Notes: generated by a model from the letters alone, not told the origin. DNA of 64,000 nt from Argopecten irradians (GCF_041381155.1 NC_091138.1:38495604-38559603); one strand, 5' to 3'; shown: positions 48,601 to 58,391, numbered from the stretch's first letter. A program made the numbers and translations.

Positions 48601-51000
48601 GTCTGACGTATAATCTGTAAAAAAGCGTTTTATTATTAGGTCTGACGTATAATCTATAAAATAGCGTTTTATTATTAGGTCTGACGTATAATCTGTAAAA
48701 AAGCGTTTTATTATTAGGTCTGACGTATAATCTGTAAAAAAGCGTTTTATTATTAGGTCTGACGTATAATCTGTAAAAAAGCGTTTTATTATTAGGTCTG
48801 ACGTATAATCTGTAAAAAAGCGTTTTATTATTAGGTCTGACGTATAATTTATAAAATAGCGTTTTATTATTAGGTCTGACGTATAATCTGTAAAAATAGC
48901 GCTTTGTGATTACTGAAACATTTTTTTGCGAGATTCGTGTTCATTTATCTTATCAGTATTTTCACATGATAGGTTTTGTTTCGACTTTATAATAGATATA
49001 TAGGGACAAAGGTAATATTGATGAAAAAAAAAGAAAGTAAAGACGGATTTAACGTTTGTTATATTTCTTATTTAGAGGAGATATCAACTAGACAAACACT
49101 ACTTTGCAACTCGCTGAACTTATGCTGTTAGAAGAAGACAATTTTGACAAGGGATATATAAGGCATTATATATTTAGGGAATATACATTCAACAATACTA
49201 GCATATCAAAATCTGACAACCAGATGTTTGCTAGTAAACTGATAATGTATATATTGAACTCTGTATGCTCTGTTTGATAAAAAGTAGCTCTAGTCAACTT
49301 GTGGAAATAAAAATATCCTGATAACTCTTGCAACCCTATGATAATATATGCGACTACTGACCTTGACAAGTTCAACGAAATTCTGTTTGTCCTGTGGAGG
49401 ACCCCCTCTATTGGCTGGGTACTCCCAATCCAGGTCAAGGCCGTCGAAGTTGTGTGTTCTCAGGAATGTGACTGCATCGGTGGCGAAATCACGTCGATTT
49501 GCATCCGTAGCTGCCATTCTGGTAAAGGGCGCCGTACCCATACTCCACCCACCTACCGCAAGTATGGTCTTTAAGGTAGGATTTGTTTTCTTTAGGTCGT
49601 TAAAACGTTCGTACCTGATAATAGAATTACAGCAAAGGTGTGGATATGTCAGCTAGCACTTCCATATGTAATCAACTACTGTTTCACAAGTTAATTCACG
49701 TTACAAAACCAGTGTAACTCGTATCACTAAGCTCATTATATTGTCTACTACTGTTTCACAAGTTAATTCACGTTACAAAACCAGTGTAACTCGTATCACT
49801 AAGCTCATTATATTGTCTACTACTGTTTCACAAGTTAATTCACGTTACAAAACCAGTGTAACTCGTATCACTAAGCTCATTATATTGTCTATCTCATTAA
49901 AAGCAAAAGAGACATATTAAAATGAACCATATCATTGAAAAATATATTAAAACACAAACAAAAAGAGGGGGGCAACATGAAAGTCACAAATGATTTTAAT
50001 TCTTACTTTCTTTTACGTGAATGTGAAAATAGGGGAAAGAAGTCTCCTAAATATTACTTGAGTGACTCCACTATGAATAAACTTCCTGACTAACTCACAT
50101 AAACATTCATGTCTTTACAATGGCATTGTTCCTAAAGTGATCATAGGAATTGAAATGACGAAAAGCATGATATTACTAAACTTTAAACATTTCTCTTTAA
50201 AGACACTTTGACATACAGATATATATGTTGACCCCGGAAAGCATATACTAGGTATTAGGTGTCTTCACGTACATGCCCTTTGACCACGGCGTGCTCTCGT
50301 CGTTCCATTCATAGGCTTTAAGGTGATTTCCGTTGAGGGTAGCGAATGCGTATACAATATGGGAACAGAGACTGGGATCGATGTTCTCCGGGAAGAACTT
50401 CGCTGGTTTGTTTCTATATTGTGACCAGTTGGAATGGTAACATACTCTGCGATAGGCGTTGACAACCACTGCAATAATGTATGTGAAATCATGACTAAAT
50501 TACACATATTGATTAACAAAACTCACTATGGACGTTTATATGGCGTAAGATGGCGTTTCTTGGGAGTGGTTTATGAATACATTCTTTAGTAATCTATACA
50601 GAAATATCATAGTATGTCCACTTCGGAAGCATACTTTCGTTAATTGAATTTTGGTGATAAATGATCTGGTCTATTTTAATTCCAATTCATGTAGAGACAA
50701 ATAAAAAGAAAGAAGATGGCCTAACGAATACCTACAGGAGTCCTCTCTCTGGTTAAATATATTGTATGTTATATAAGAATCAATGGAAGTCTATTTTCCT
50801 TCGTTTTAGAACACACATATTTCTGATGGGTTAATCAAAGATGATTGAGCGTAGTCCTTTTGCAAACTACATTTCCAACATGGACAAAGTTTAGATTTAT
50901 GTTGAGAATAAGATCCCATCACCGGACGTATTACCTAATGAATTATTCTATGAAGTACGTTACCTGTTAATACCGCCAAAAGAAGAACGATTCGGAGCAT
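39428..51000 (-). CDS. Secreted chitinase: signal peptide, GH18, Thr-rich linker, two CBM14 domains (complete)
   Basis: Eleven coding exons: 50964-51000, 50273-50468, 49362-49614, 46868-46992, 44910-45033, 43964-44149, 43688-43804, 43181-43335, 41683-41804, 40591-40950 and 39428-39630. Their lengths sum to 1,878 nt, 625 codons plus stop, with consistent phases. Residues 1-17 are a signal peptide ([12 protein letters not shown]...). The GH18 domain spans about 18-398 with catalytic DGLDLDWE (D135, D138, D140, E142), [19 protein letters not shown] and LYGRSF. A Thr/Pro linker covers about 398-438, and two six-cysteine CBM14 domains follow. Exon sizes match the GH18 units of the neighbouring gene exactly. 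The introns carry three SINE copies, a LINE and two splice-site-derived minisatellites. The predicted role is extracellular hydrolysis of chitin, anchored by the CBM14 modules. Confidence 0.92.
39835..40200. repeat. Interspersed repeat with direct copies and a foldback core
   Basis: A module containing GTGACCTTTGTAGTTGACC and TTTTGACCCCAAAT occurs near 39840, 40098 and 40370. At 39901-40050 two arms of about 50 bp (TTCCGTTGATATGTTCCCAA... and its complement) face each other around a loop of about 9 bases. It lies in the intron between the two CBM14 exons. Confidence 0.75.
40218..40335 (-). repeat. SINE-like family A tail fragment
   Basis: GTTTGTTTGATTAATTAACG, then GCCATGTAAGGACGGCC and a truncated end inside the TTTTTGGAGACTG segment. 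It interrupts the direct-repeat module. Confidence 0.7.
40591..40950 (-). CDS. First CBM14 (peritrophin-A type) domain and second linker
   Basis: A 360-nt exon with six cysteines in the CBM14 spacing ([40 protein letters not shown]), followed by a Pro/Thr/Gln linker ending [12 protein letters not shown]14 binds chitin and normally tethers the enzyme to its substrate. Confidence 0.88.
41104..41646 (+). mobile_element. SINE-like family A, full copy
   Basis: Starts GGCCCTGCAGGTAGGGCG, has the tRNA-like core (GAGTTGAGCGTTCGCCCC, GGCTCTGGGTTCTGTCCC) and ends in CAAACAAACAAA. It lies in the intron between the linker exon and the first CBM14 exon. Confidence 0.85.
41683..41804 (-). CDS. Thr/Pro/Val linker exon
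   Basis: 122 nt encode [20 protein letters not shown] followed by [22 protein letters not shown], a likely O-glycosylated spacer between GH18 and CBM14. The donor-side sequence is duplicated just downstream: TTGTTTTTGACTTAC occurs at about 41648 and 41669. Confidence 0.8.
42085..42325. repeat. AT-rich foldback repeat
   Basis: GTGTACACACTGG and ATAATATATATTACGG on the left face CCGTAATATATATTA and GTGTGTGCACAG on the right. It resembles a MITE core and lies in the intron before the Thr-rich linker exon. Confidence 0.5.
42556..42610. repeat. Direct duplication of about 26 bp next to a SINE
   Basis: TGACTAAAATTCAGAATGAA followed by TAACT occurs twice in tandem, and the SINE at 42611 inserted at its edge. 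Confidence 0.6.
42611..43142 (+). mobile_element. SINE-like family A, full copy with perfect 11-bp target-site duplication
   Basis: TGAATAACTAA flanks it at 42600-42610 and 43143-43153. It is a full-length copy with head, core and CAAA tail, lying less than 40 bp from the donor of the GH18 exon at 43181. Confidence 0.9.
43181..50468 (-). CDS. GH18 catalytic domain of the CBM14-bearing chitinase
   Basis: Seven exons encode [71 protein letters not shown] and [18 protein letters not shown]. The catalytic acids are present. Sequence differences from the four-domain gene are spread through all exons, so it is a more distant paralogue than the four units are to each other. Confidence 0.9.
44510..44785 (-). 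repeat. Decayed SINE-like family A copy
   Basis: ATCACTGTAAGAACGGCCTC, GTGTCTCGGACAGG, CCTTCCTCACAGG and AAATTTAGTCGCCTTTTACG are recognisable, with large internal losses. Confidence 0.6.
45189..46511 (+). mobile_element. 5'-truncated LINE with 13-bp target-site duplication
   Basis: The plus strand encodes the end of a non-LTR reverse transcriptase ([51 protein letters not shown]) and a C-terminal zinc knuckle ([20 protein letters not shown]). At least two frame breaks (near 45440 and 45665) show it is dead. It ends in an A-rich tail near 46495. ATCCCGAAAAAAA is found at 45175 and at 46512, which fixes the insertion. It differs from the RNase H-bearing LINE at 3.9-5.0 kb and may be CR1- or Jockey-like (uncertain). 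It lies in the intron between exons 4 and 5 of the GH18 domain. Confidence 0.82.
46691..46874 (-). repeat. 31-bp minisatellite made of copies of the adjacent exon's 5' splice site
   Basis: Read on the minus strand, the exon ends AATCAA before GTACGTTA. Five further copies of AATCAA (or AATAAA) plus GTACGTTA-like sequence follow at a spacing of about 31 bp, with ATAATATATC-type spacers. Four of the five keep a GTAYG or GTACC donor-like core. Confidence 0.85.
46978..48905 (-). repeat. 39-bp minisatellite made of about 49 copies of the adjacent exon's 3' splice site
   Basis: Each unit, read on the minus strand, holds CTAAT (branch-point-like), AATAAAACGC, a T-run, ACAG or ATAG, and then ATTATACGTCAGACC. 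The last 15 bases are exactly the first 15 bases of the exon at 46868-46992. The array begins at the real acceptor and fills about 1.9 of the 2.4 kb intron. Units near the exon are more diverged and the central and distal ones almost identical, so the expansion is recent on the far side. Confidence 0.92.
49675..49890. repeat. Three tandem copies of a 72-bp unit
   Basis: Units start at 49675, 49747 and 49819 with ACTACTGTTTCACAAG and are identical or nearly so. They lie in the intron between GH18 exons 2 and 3 of the second chitinase gene. Confidence 0.88.
50964..51000 (-). CDS. Signal-peptide exon of the CBM14-bearing chitinase
   Basis: Encodes [12 protein letters not shown], completed by VVNA in the next exon. 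As in the larger gene, the ATG directly follows a TTTCAG acceptor, so a non-coding exon must lie upstream. Confidence 0.82.
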
Positions 51001-51945
51001 CTGAAACATGCAAAAGATTACAATATCTATGAAGTTGTTTGATGATTTATTCCATATTATTACAACAACCTTTTTAAAATTAGTTTCAACGTTGTGCAAT
51101 ATCTTATTTCAGTGGGAATACGGATCATTGAACCCCATTACTAAAAGAAAACACAACGAAATGATCTTATCTGTTGATAACAGAACGTTACGAAATATTC
51201 TAATCCGAAATATCGAGAGTTAAAGCCACACTAAACGTAACTTGCAGCAAAAAGCCAAGTTAGATTCGACCCAGATATTGTTATATTTGTAGATGTTAGT
51301 TGAAATTAACTTATATCATATAATGTTTATAATGAATTCTTAAAAACTTAGGTACAGCAGTTGGTGAAAATCGATGCCTGTTGACAAGCCTTTACATCAA
51401 ACTGGTCGTTACTAGGATTAGAAGTTACGATTGTTGCCGAACGGGATTCGGAAAGTTCATGATCCGTTCTCGGAAGAGTTTGGAAAGACGTTACGTAGCT
51501 CTGGTGGCCACATGGTGTTCTCAGCAACGACGATACAATGTCGGCTAACTTCGGCTTGTTTGTAAAGTGGGAGCAACTCAGCAATATCCAATAATTATTT
51601 GATTTTTTATCGAAGTTTTCGAATCATTATAACTCATCTTGACTTCGAGTTAATCTTGTCTCAGCATGATTAACAACAAGATTCTTGTCACAATTCTTCT
51701 AGATCATAAAAAAATCGGATAGATACGGATATTGTGACTTTAAACACACTCCATTTTACAGACTTCAGTATGGTTATGGCCAGAAATAAAAGTCTTGACC
51801 GGCTCAAATCAAGACTCAAAGATCGAACTTTTCAGTTTGCTTGGTGACAAGTTAATACCATTAAAAACACCTTGGACGTTTCTTATCTTGTCAGGGTTTG
51901 CGTTTTACAGGCTATAAATATTGAAAGATGTGATTTTCTTAAACT
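51001..51945. other. Upstream region of the CBM14-bearing chitinase
   Basis: Expected to contain an upstream non-coding exon and promoter. Nothing could be assigned. The TTTCAG at its edge is the acceptor for the ATG exon. Confidence 0.4.
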
Positions 51946-51949
51946 TAAA

Positions 51950-52120
51950 TGATATAGTACTATAAAAAGGACAGGACAGGAGATTTACTATTACAAGAAA
52001 CATAGCCGGAATATACAACAGCCTCCCAAAAATATCGCAACACATTACACACATGGGGGTCGTCCTTAAATGACACTGGTTATTAATTGGACCTTAAGTC
52101 TAATATACCAAATCAAGCAT
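51950..52120 (+). repeat. SINE-like family A, decayed tail fragment
   Basis: GATATAGTACTATAAAAAGG, CAGCCTCCCAAAA, ACACATGGGGGTCGTCCTT and AATTGGACCTTAA match the family's 3' part. Confidence 0.6.
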
Positions 52121-52124
52121 ATAC

Positions 52125-53755
52125 AAGCATGTGGTTGGGCCTTATAACAGGGTAGACGTATCAAAGAATACAGGATGATGAAACGTATATAACACTATAT
52201 CCTTAACTTTGTGTTCCATGCTGACCACGCAGATCTGTTTCTTTCCATCATAAACGTCATTAATACAACATATCCAGCTGTATATTCAAACTGGTAACAC
52301 TAGCAAATATTTCAAAGAATCCACATTGACACGAAAACTTGGAAGCTAAGTAAACCTTTTTACAGGAAAAGAAATCAAACATATCATTGTCATGATGCTT
52401 ACCTTTTTTGAAGAAATTTGAAGATTGCTTTTGGACGTCTGTCGTTACCAATTTATCTTTATCGCACCTACACGTGATCCCAAACTGACCCTCACACACG
52501 TGACAGTACATATGGTTTATATGGGACGAAACCCCATGTCGTGCCTTCCCAGATGATCGTTTCCATGTCTTTGTATTTTATAGATAGCAATACAGTCCGG
52601 TTCTATAGGTTATCAAACCGTAGGTGTGTGTATTTGTGCTATGACGTATGAATTTTACACAACGTGATTTTATTTCAACTCCATGTTCTTTTTTCACATG
52701 GTAAACATGTATGCATATTTCGTAGTTCTTCAACATATGTTTTTTCCCTTTTCCCGTTCCTTTCTTCATTCAAGTCAGACAAAATATTTACCCTTTTCTC
52801 TTTTCCTACCCAATTACACATTTTCATTTTTTTTATTTCTGGATAGTAATTTTAAGATTCTTCAGTATTGCACTTAATCCATTTGCCCTTTTACTTCAAA
52901 ACCCCACGTTTGAATTTTGGATTTCTGGATAATGACTGTATTTGACACTAGAATCTCTCGGCAATATTTAGTCAGATAAAGCATTTATCACTTTTCCCTT
53001 TCCCTACTGAATCCACTATTTCATTTTGCATTTCTAAATAGTGACCGCATTTGCCTCTTGAATAGCTCATCGATATTTAGTCATTTTTTTTGCTATCGCT
53101 ACTGGATTTACATTGAAGGCTACACTTAAGAATTGTAAGTTAGATCTCGTGGATGCAGTGAAGAGTGCTTCCTCCTCAGGGAATATTTCGGGTTCATTTC
53201 TGTTTATAGTGATCTTCTCTTGGAAATACTGGATTAGAACATATACTCGATTCGACTTGCTCATTTTCGTTATAAACTGAGAGGTTGATTACGTGTTGAA
53301 TAAGCCATAAAGACTACACAAAAATGAAATAAATGAACTGAGCTGTTCACAGGACTTCAAATCCATTTTACCGACCACATTGACTGAAGAGTTCGTATTA
53401 AGCCAGGTTGTCGAGTTTTTCCTATTTTGTATTAACGATTTCACAATGCTTTGTTTAAAGTACTGGTTCATAAAAATTCTTTTATGGTCATCAAATTTAC
53501 ATTTTTTTACCTTTATGACCAAGGTCATCGAAATGTCGTATAATGTCGCCTCGCTCAGTCAACAAATGATATTGTTTGTAAATTAGACACGAAAATGTAT
53601 ACAATGGGTTTTTCAGCTACGTATGATTATTTTGTGCGGGTTGTTTCTAATTATTTGAAGATAACATTATATTAACATTCTCGATTTGTGTAGTAGCTGT
53701 ATCATACATTATATACAGGATCTGTTCCAGTAGTTTTAAGATTTGTAATTCTACG
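52125..53755. other. Intergenic stretch, nothing recognised
   Basis: AT- and pyrimidine-rich in parts (52680-53000). A loosely repeated segment containing TTTGCAT(T)TCTGGATA-like text occurs around 52840, 52920 and 53025. No exon seen. Confidence 0.4.
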
Positions 53756-53876
53756 GCAGGCTGTAACTGAAATGATGTAATTAACGTTCAGCATAAAAGG
53801 AGTGGATGGAATGACTGGTTCGCCCGTTGTCATTATAATGTTAACGGGTGGGTTGTGCTCAGCAAACGGAGAGTGG

Positions 53877-54085
53877 TTTGGTTTGTTTAGTTTTACGTCT
53901 CATTAACAGCCAGGGTCATGTAAGGACGTGCCAGGTTTGTTGGTGGAGGAAAGCCGGAGTACCCGGAGAAAAACCACCGGTCAGCGGTCAGTACGTGGCA
54001 ACTGCCCGACATGGGATTCGAACCCGCATCCCAGAGGTGGAGGGCTTGTGGTAATATGTCGGGACATCTTAACCACTCGGCCACC
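53877..54085 (-). mobile_element. tRNA-derived SINE (family B) with perfect 11-bp target-site duplication
   Basis: On the minus strand it starts GGTGGCCGAGTGGTTAAGAT (A box like tRNA-Ser/Leu) and has GGTTCGAATCC (perfect B box). A central TTTTTCTCCGGGTACTCCGG stretch follows, then a tail ATGACCCTGGCTGTTAATGA, CGTAAAACTAAAC and AAACC. ACGGAGAGTGG flanks it at 53866-53876 and 54086-54096. The A and B boxes form an internal RNA polymerase III promoter. Confidence 0.92.
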
Positions 54086-54177
54086 ACGGAGAGTGGGACG
54101 ACTGGTTCGCCCGTTGTCAGTATAATGTGACCGGGTGGGGTGTGTTGCTTGGTGTCTTCGGCGGCATGCTTCAGTGT

Positions 54178-54759
54178 TCATTTTCAAGAAAAATGTGTTT
54201 TTCAAAATGACGGCTGTGTCGGCGATCTTGGATATTCTTCGGATTCGAGCCCGAAAAATAACAACACTTGAGACGGTAAGAACCATGTCTGATCATTTCA
54301 TGCAATTTTTCAGCCAACATCGCACTGGTATAACTTGAGAAGAAGTTCAAAATGTGTTTTCAAGATGGCGGCTGTGGCGGCCATCTTGAATTTCGGATCG
54401 ACCCGAAAAATAACAACACTTTGTCGGGACCATGTCAGGATCATTTCATGCAAGTCTCAGCCAAATCGCACTGGTAGAACTTGAGAAGAAGTTCAAAATA
54501 TGTTTTCAAGATGGCGGCTGTGGCGGCCATCTTGGATTTCGGATCGACCCGAAAAATAACAACACTTTGTCGGGACCATGTCAGGATCATTTCATGTAAG
54601 TTTCAGCTTAATCCCACTGGTCAAACTTGAGAAGAAGATTGAAATGTGAAAAGTTTACGGACGGCGGACGGCGCACGGCGGACGGCGCACGGCGCACGAC
54701 GACGGACGAAGCATGATGACTATAGGTCATCCTGACCCTTCGGGTCAGATGACCTAAAA
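54178..54759. repeat. Interspersed repeat with three about 145-bp tandem units, GC-rich minisatellite and terminal hairpin
   Basis: Units starting near 54200, 54360 and 54502 share AAGATGGCGGCTGTGGCGGC, GAAAAATAACAACACTTTG and CTTGAGAAGAAGTTCAAAA. Then comes an ACGGCGGACGGCGCACGG type minisatellite (54655-54710). It ends with a hairpin GGTCATCCTGACCC / GGGTCAGATGACC at 54725-54754 followed by TAAAAA. It interrupts a family A SINE. Confidence 0.78.
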
Positions 54760-54945
54760 AACAGCACTATAAAAAGGACAACAGTTCCACTTTACAAGAA
54801 GACACAACATGAATTAACCGCAGTCTCACAAAAAAGAACCTCGCACAACATACACGCATCACACCGCATACACGGGAGGCCGTCCTTAGCTGTTTATAGG
54901 ACCATAGCTGTTAATAGGACGTTAATTAATTAAACAAAGTGTTAC

Positions 54946-55145
54946 TTGGTGTTTTCAGCAGCATGCTTCAGTGATATAGTACTGTAAAAAGGACAAGAGT
55001 TCCACTATACAAAAAACACAACAAGAACATACCGCAGCCTTCCAAAACACACTCACATACACGCAGCACACCGCATACATGGAAGGTCGTCTTTACATTA
55101 CCCTTGTTGTTAATTGAACGTTAATGTAAACAAACAAACAAACAA
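54946..55145 (+). repeat. SINE-like family A, second tail fragment in tandem
   Basis: GTGTTACTTGGTGTTTTCAG to CAAACAAACAAACAA repeats the 3' part of the family immediately after the previous copy, with more divergence. Confidence 0.75.
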
Positions 55146-55149
55146 TCGT

Positions 55150-55980
55150 TTTCCATTGTACTGTTTGGCTTAAAACTTGCTTTGTTCACGAGGTATTTCA
55201 CAATACATCAGTGTCATATAGTCAGCATTGACATTATACTTCCTTTATTTAATTTTGTGTGGTTGGAATTTTGACCAATCATATTTCGAAAAAAAATCAT
55301 TATGTGAGTCTTCTTGGAACAGGAAGAGATTTACTTTCTTTGACGCTCAAGATAAGATATATACGTCATCAACAAAAAAATGTCTTAAAAACATGTAACA
55401 TTTTGGTGTAATTTTGTTTGCCGGCATGTTTACACAAAGGGTTAATCAGGAGGTTCCAGATTTGGGCTAGTGGATGACATTCTCAGTACTCGGATAAATT
55501 CAATTGATATACGACAGGAGCGAATAATATCTCATAGTAACACAATGTAATAATGTGAACGTTATCATATTCTAAAATTTTCCAATATTTTGTAAATATA
55601 TGACAAACGTTGGTTTACTTTTTTTACAACTATTAGCAGGACGCGTTTGAATTTGGTGATGGATGGAAGCCGCAGCAACCGGATAAAAACCTTCAACTAA
55701 CGCCATGTCATAATTTTACCATTAGTTCTTATATATGAAATTAGCATATCACTGACTTCTTTTGAGTTCAGTTATGTTACCGAATGTCTTCACTAAGACA
55801 CAAATACCATTGTACTTTTATATGTTTCTTATATCATCAACATTCTTTATCCCTCAAAACGTGAGTATGGACAAATGAAAAAGAGAAAAACTATATTGAC
55901 ATTGAAATTTCAGATCAAAGTTCAGCCTGCAATAATATAGATCAAAGTTCAGCCTGCAATAATATCCCGATACTATTTGT
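55150..55980. other. Intergenic stretch, nothing recognised
   Basis: No exon or named repeat. A 22-bp direct duplication (ATCAAAGTTCAGCCTGCAAT and AA) lies at about 55914-55962. Confidence 0.45.
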
Positions 55981-55984
55981 ATTA

Positions 55985-56475
55985 TAAGACTCTTTCATAT
56001 GTGAATATGAAGGATAGGGATATTCTACCCGACGGTCACAAAATGTAATAAAACCCGAGGCTTGCCGAGTGTTTTGCAACATTTTGTGATCCCGAGGGTA
56101 AAATATCCCTATCCTTCATATCCACATATGAAAGAGTATTTTTCTTTCATACCTCGACGTTTTATAACAATTTTGCAACTATAATATCCCGCCATTTTGA
56201 AATAAATTCGAAGAAAACCACAACTGCAAGTCAATTTTCCAAACATGAAGAATTATGTGATTTATCAACACAAATTCCGTCGTTTCCATCTATTATAGTA
56301 AATACAGTCAAGTTTGTGAACAAAAATGTTAAAATTTTACCGAGGAAATAGTAATTTTGATGATACCATGACGTAACGAGGCTTTATTGCAGGGGTAGCC
56401 ATGCAATACAGCCTCAGGCGACATGAGTGTATTACCCTAGACTAGCCAGTATTACATCCTTAGGTATGAAAGAAA
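55985..56475. repeat. Foldback (MITE-like) repeat with 55-60 bp inverted arms
   Basis: ACTCTTTCATATGTGAATAT, GAAGGATAGGGATATT, CTACCCG and CACAAAATGT at 55988-56046 face their complement at 56080-56137. A second part ending GCCTCAGGCGACATGAGTG and TAGACTAGCCAGTATTACAT closes at about 56460. Deleted relatives lie at 21310-21455, 35965-36070 and 39655-39695. Confidence 0.75.
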
Positions 56476-56479
56476 TTAA

Positions 56480-57340
56480 TTTACATGCCAGTTAACAGAT
56501 TTCCTGTTCTAACACCACGAGAGTAGATTTCTGCTGACTAAATGAGGATATACGCACAATGTTTTGCAAATTCAACTGTGATTTCTTCTTATTCGAAATA
56601 TTTTCTGGATCAAAAAGGTCTGGAACGGAAAGGTGAAACATGATTACATATGGTTTGACACCATTAATAATTAATTTCGTCATAAAAGTGTCTCTCAGTA
56701 CGAAGTTAAGGTGGGGGTTATTCTGGAATCGGTTTGTGCGTCTGTCTGTCGAACACCTCCTAAATTACTGGACATATTTTGATAGAACTCCGATATAAAG
56801 GGGAATTGAGCAAACTTTATAGGGTTCTGCAATATCCCCTATTAATGGCTTATCACATAAATTACATACTCCCCAAGACACGGGTAATCATTTAGCAGAT
56901 ATGCAGCACTGTATAATTGCCAAAATCCGATGTTTGCAGTATGTGATAAGTAATATCATATGTAGAGTAGAATACCTAAAAGATACGTTCTTTTTATCGT
57001 TTGTAACTTTTTTAGAATGCTTTCAAGAATGTTTGGTTTTCAAGGAAAGCTATGACAATTTGCCTTGATATACAATTAAATACACATTTGATATGATATT
57101 AAACTATAGAAACAGGTGGCGATTTGTTTTCTACATCGATAATGATTTAATTTTAATTTGTACATGATTTTCTTTCAACATCAGCCCGTGTTTCGAAGAT
57201 GTATTCAGTTTCACTATTTAATATCAAACATATAATCACTTTTAACTCACCGTTGTTGACGTCAGAGCATTACTCTGTGACTACTATTGACATAAAAATA
57301 ATGACGTTCTACATAATGAACAGTTTTGTTATTAATTCCT
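56480..57340. other. Intergenic stretch, nothing recognised
   Basis: AT-rich without convincing coding signal. Confidence 0.4.
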
Positions 57341-57345
57341 AAATT

Positions 57346-58346
57346 ACTTTTGTTTGTTTGATTAATTAACGTCCTATTAACAGCTATGGTCATGTAAGGA
57401 CGGCCTCCCATGTATGCGGTGTGTTGTGTGTATGTTGTGCGAGGTGCGTGTTTTGGGAGACTGCGGTATATTCATGTTGTGTCTTCTTGTATAGTGGAAC
57501 TGTTGCCCGTTTTATAGTGCTATATCACTGAAGTATGCCGCCAAAGTTTTGTTTGTTTGTTTGTTTGATTAATTAACGTCCTATTAACAGCTATGGTCAT
57601 GTAAGGACGGCCTCCCATGTATGCGGTGTGTTGTGTGTATGTTGTGCGAGGTGCGTGTTTCGGGAAACTGCGGTATATTCATGTTATGTCTTCTTGTATA
57701 GTGGAACTTTTGCCCTTTTTATAGTGCTATATCACTGAAGCATGCCGCCGAAGACACCAAGCAACACACCCCACCCGGTCACATTATACTGACAACGGGC
57801 GAACCAGTCGTCCCACTCCCTTTTTGCTGAGCGCTAAGCAGGAGCAGAAACTACCACTTTTATAGACTTTGGTGTGTCTCGGCCAGGGAACAGAACCCAG
57901 AGCCTTCCTCACAGGGGCGAACGCTCAACTCAAGGCCAAAAATGAGGCGGTGCCAAGGGAGGCATTAGGAAGGATAAAGTCGGTTAGGAAGAAAAGATAA
58001 GATCCTAAATTTAGTCGCCTTTTACGATCATGCAATAGGGGCAGCAGGTACAATTCTAACGCCCTACCTACCCCACCCGGTCACATTATACTGACAACGG
58101 GCGAACCAGTCGTCCCACTCCCCGTTTGCTGAGCGCTAAGCAGGAGCAGAAACTACCACTTTTATAGACTTTGGTGTGTCTCGGCCAGAGGACAGAACTC
58201 AGAGCCTTCCTCACAGGGGCGAACACTCCACTCAAGGCCAAAAGTGAGGCGGTGCCAAGGGAGGCATTAGGGAAGATAAAGTCAGTTAGGAAGAAGAGAA
58301 AAGATAAGATCCTAAATTTAGTCGCCTTTTACGATCATTGTGATTC
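57346..58346 (-). mobile_element. Head-to-tail cluster of three SINE-like family A copies
   Basis: A tail-only copy (57346-57547), a nearly full copy (57548-58068) and a head-side piece (58069-58346) lie end to end in one orientation. The junctions fall inside the element (GCCGCCAAAG to TTTTGTTTG, and CGCCCTACCTA to CCCCACCCGG), so they arose by nested insertion or unequal recombination. Confidence 0.82.
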
Positions 58347-58391
58347 AATAAATTGTTAAAAAGAAACACAAAGCGACTGTAAAATAAACGT

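Larger units (their letters stand above)
53760..54945 (+). mobile_element. SINE-like family A copy interrupted by two other repeats
   Basis: Family A pieces at 53790-53876, 54086-54177 and 54760-54945 are in one orientation. The first gap holds a tRNA-derived SINE with a duplicated target site, and the second holds a GC-rich interspersed repeat. A part of the family A middle (GGGACGACTGGTTCGCCCG) is also present twice, so some rearrangement preceded the insertions. Confidence 0.7.

Noticed and set aside
46978-48905. Regular 39-bp array considered as a CRISPR array
   Set aside because: There are no unique spacers between repeats, the unit is continuous, and the setting is a eukaryotic intron.
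54018-54085. tRNA gene candidate (A box and B box with good spacing)
   Set aside because: The sequence continues into a SINE body and tail and has a target-site duplication, so it is a tRNA-derived SINE head rather than a tRNA gene.
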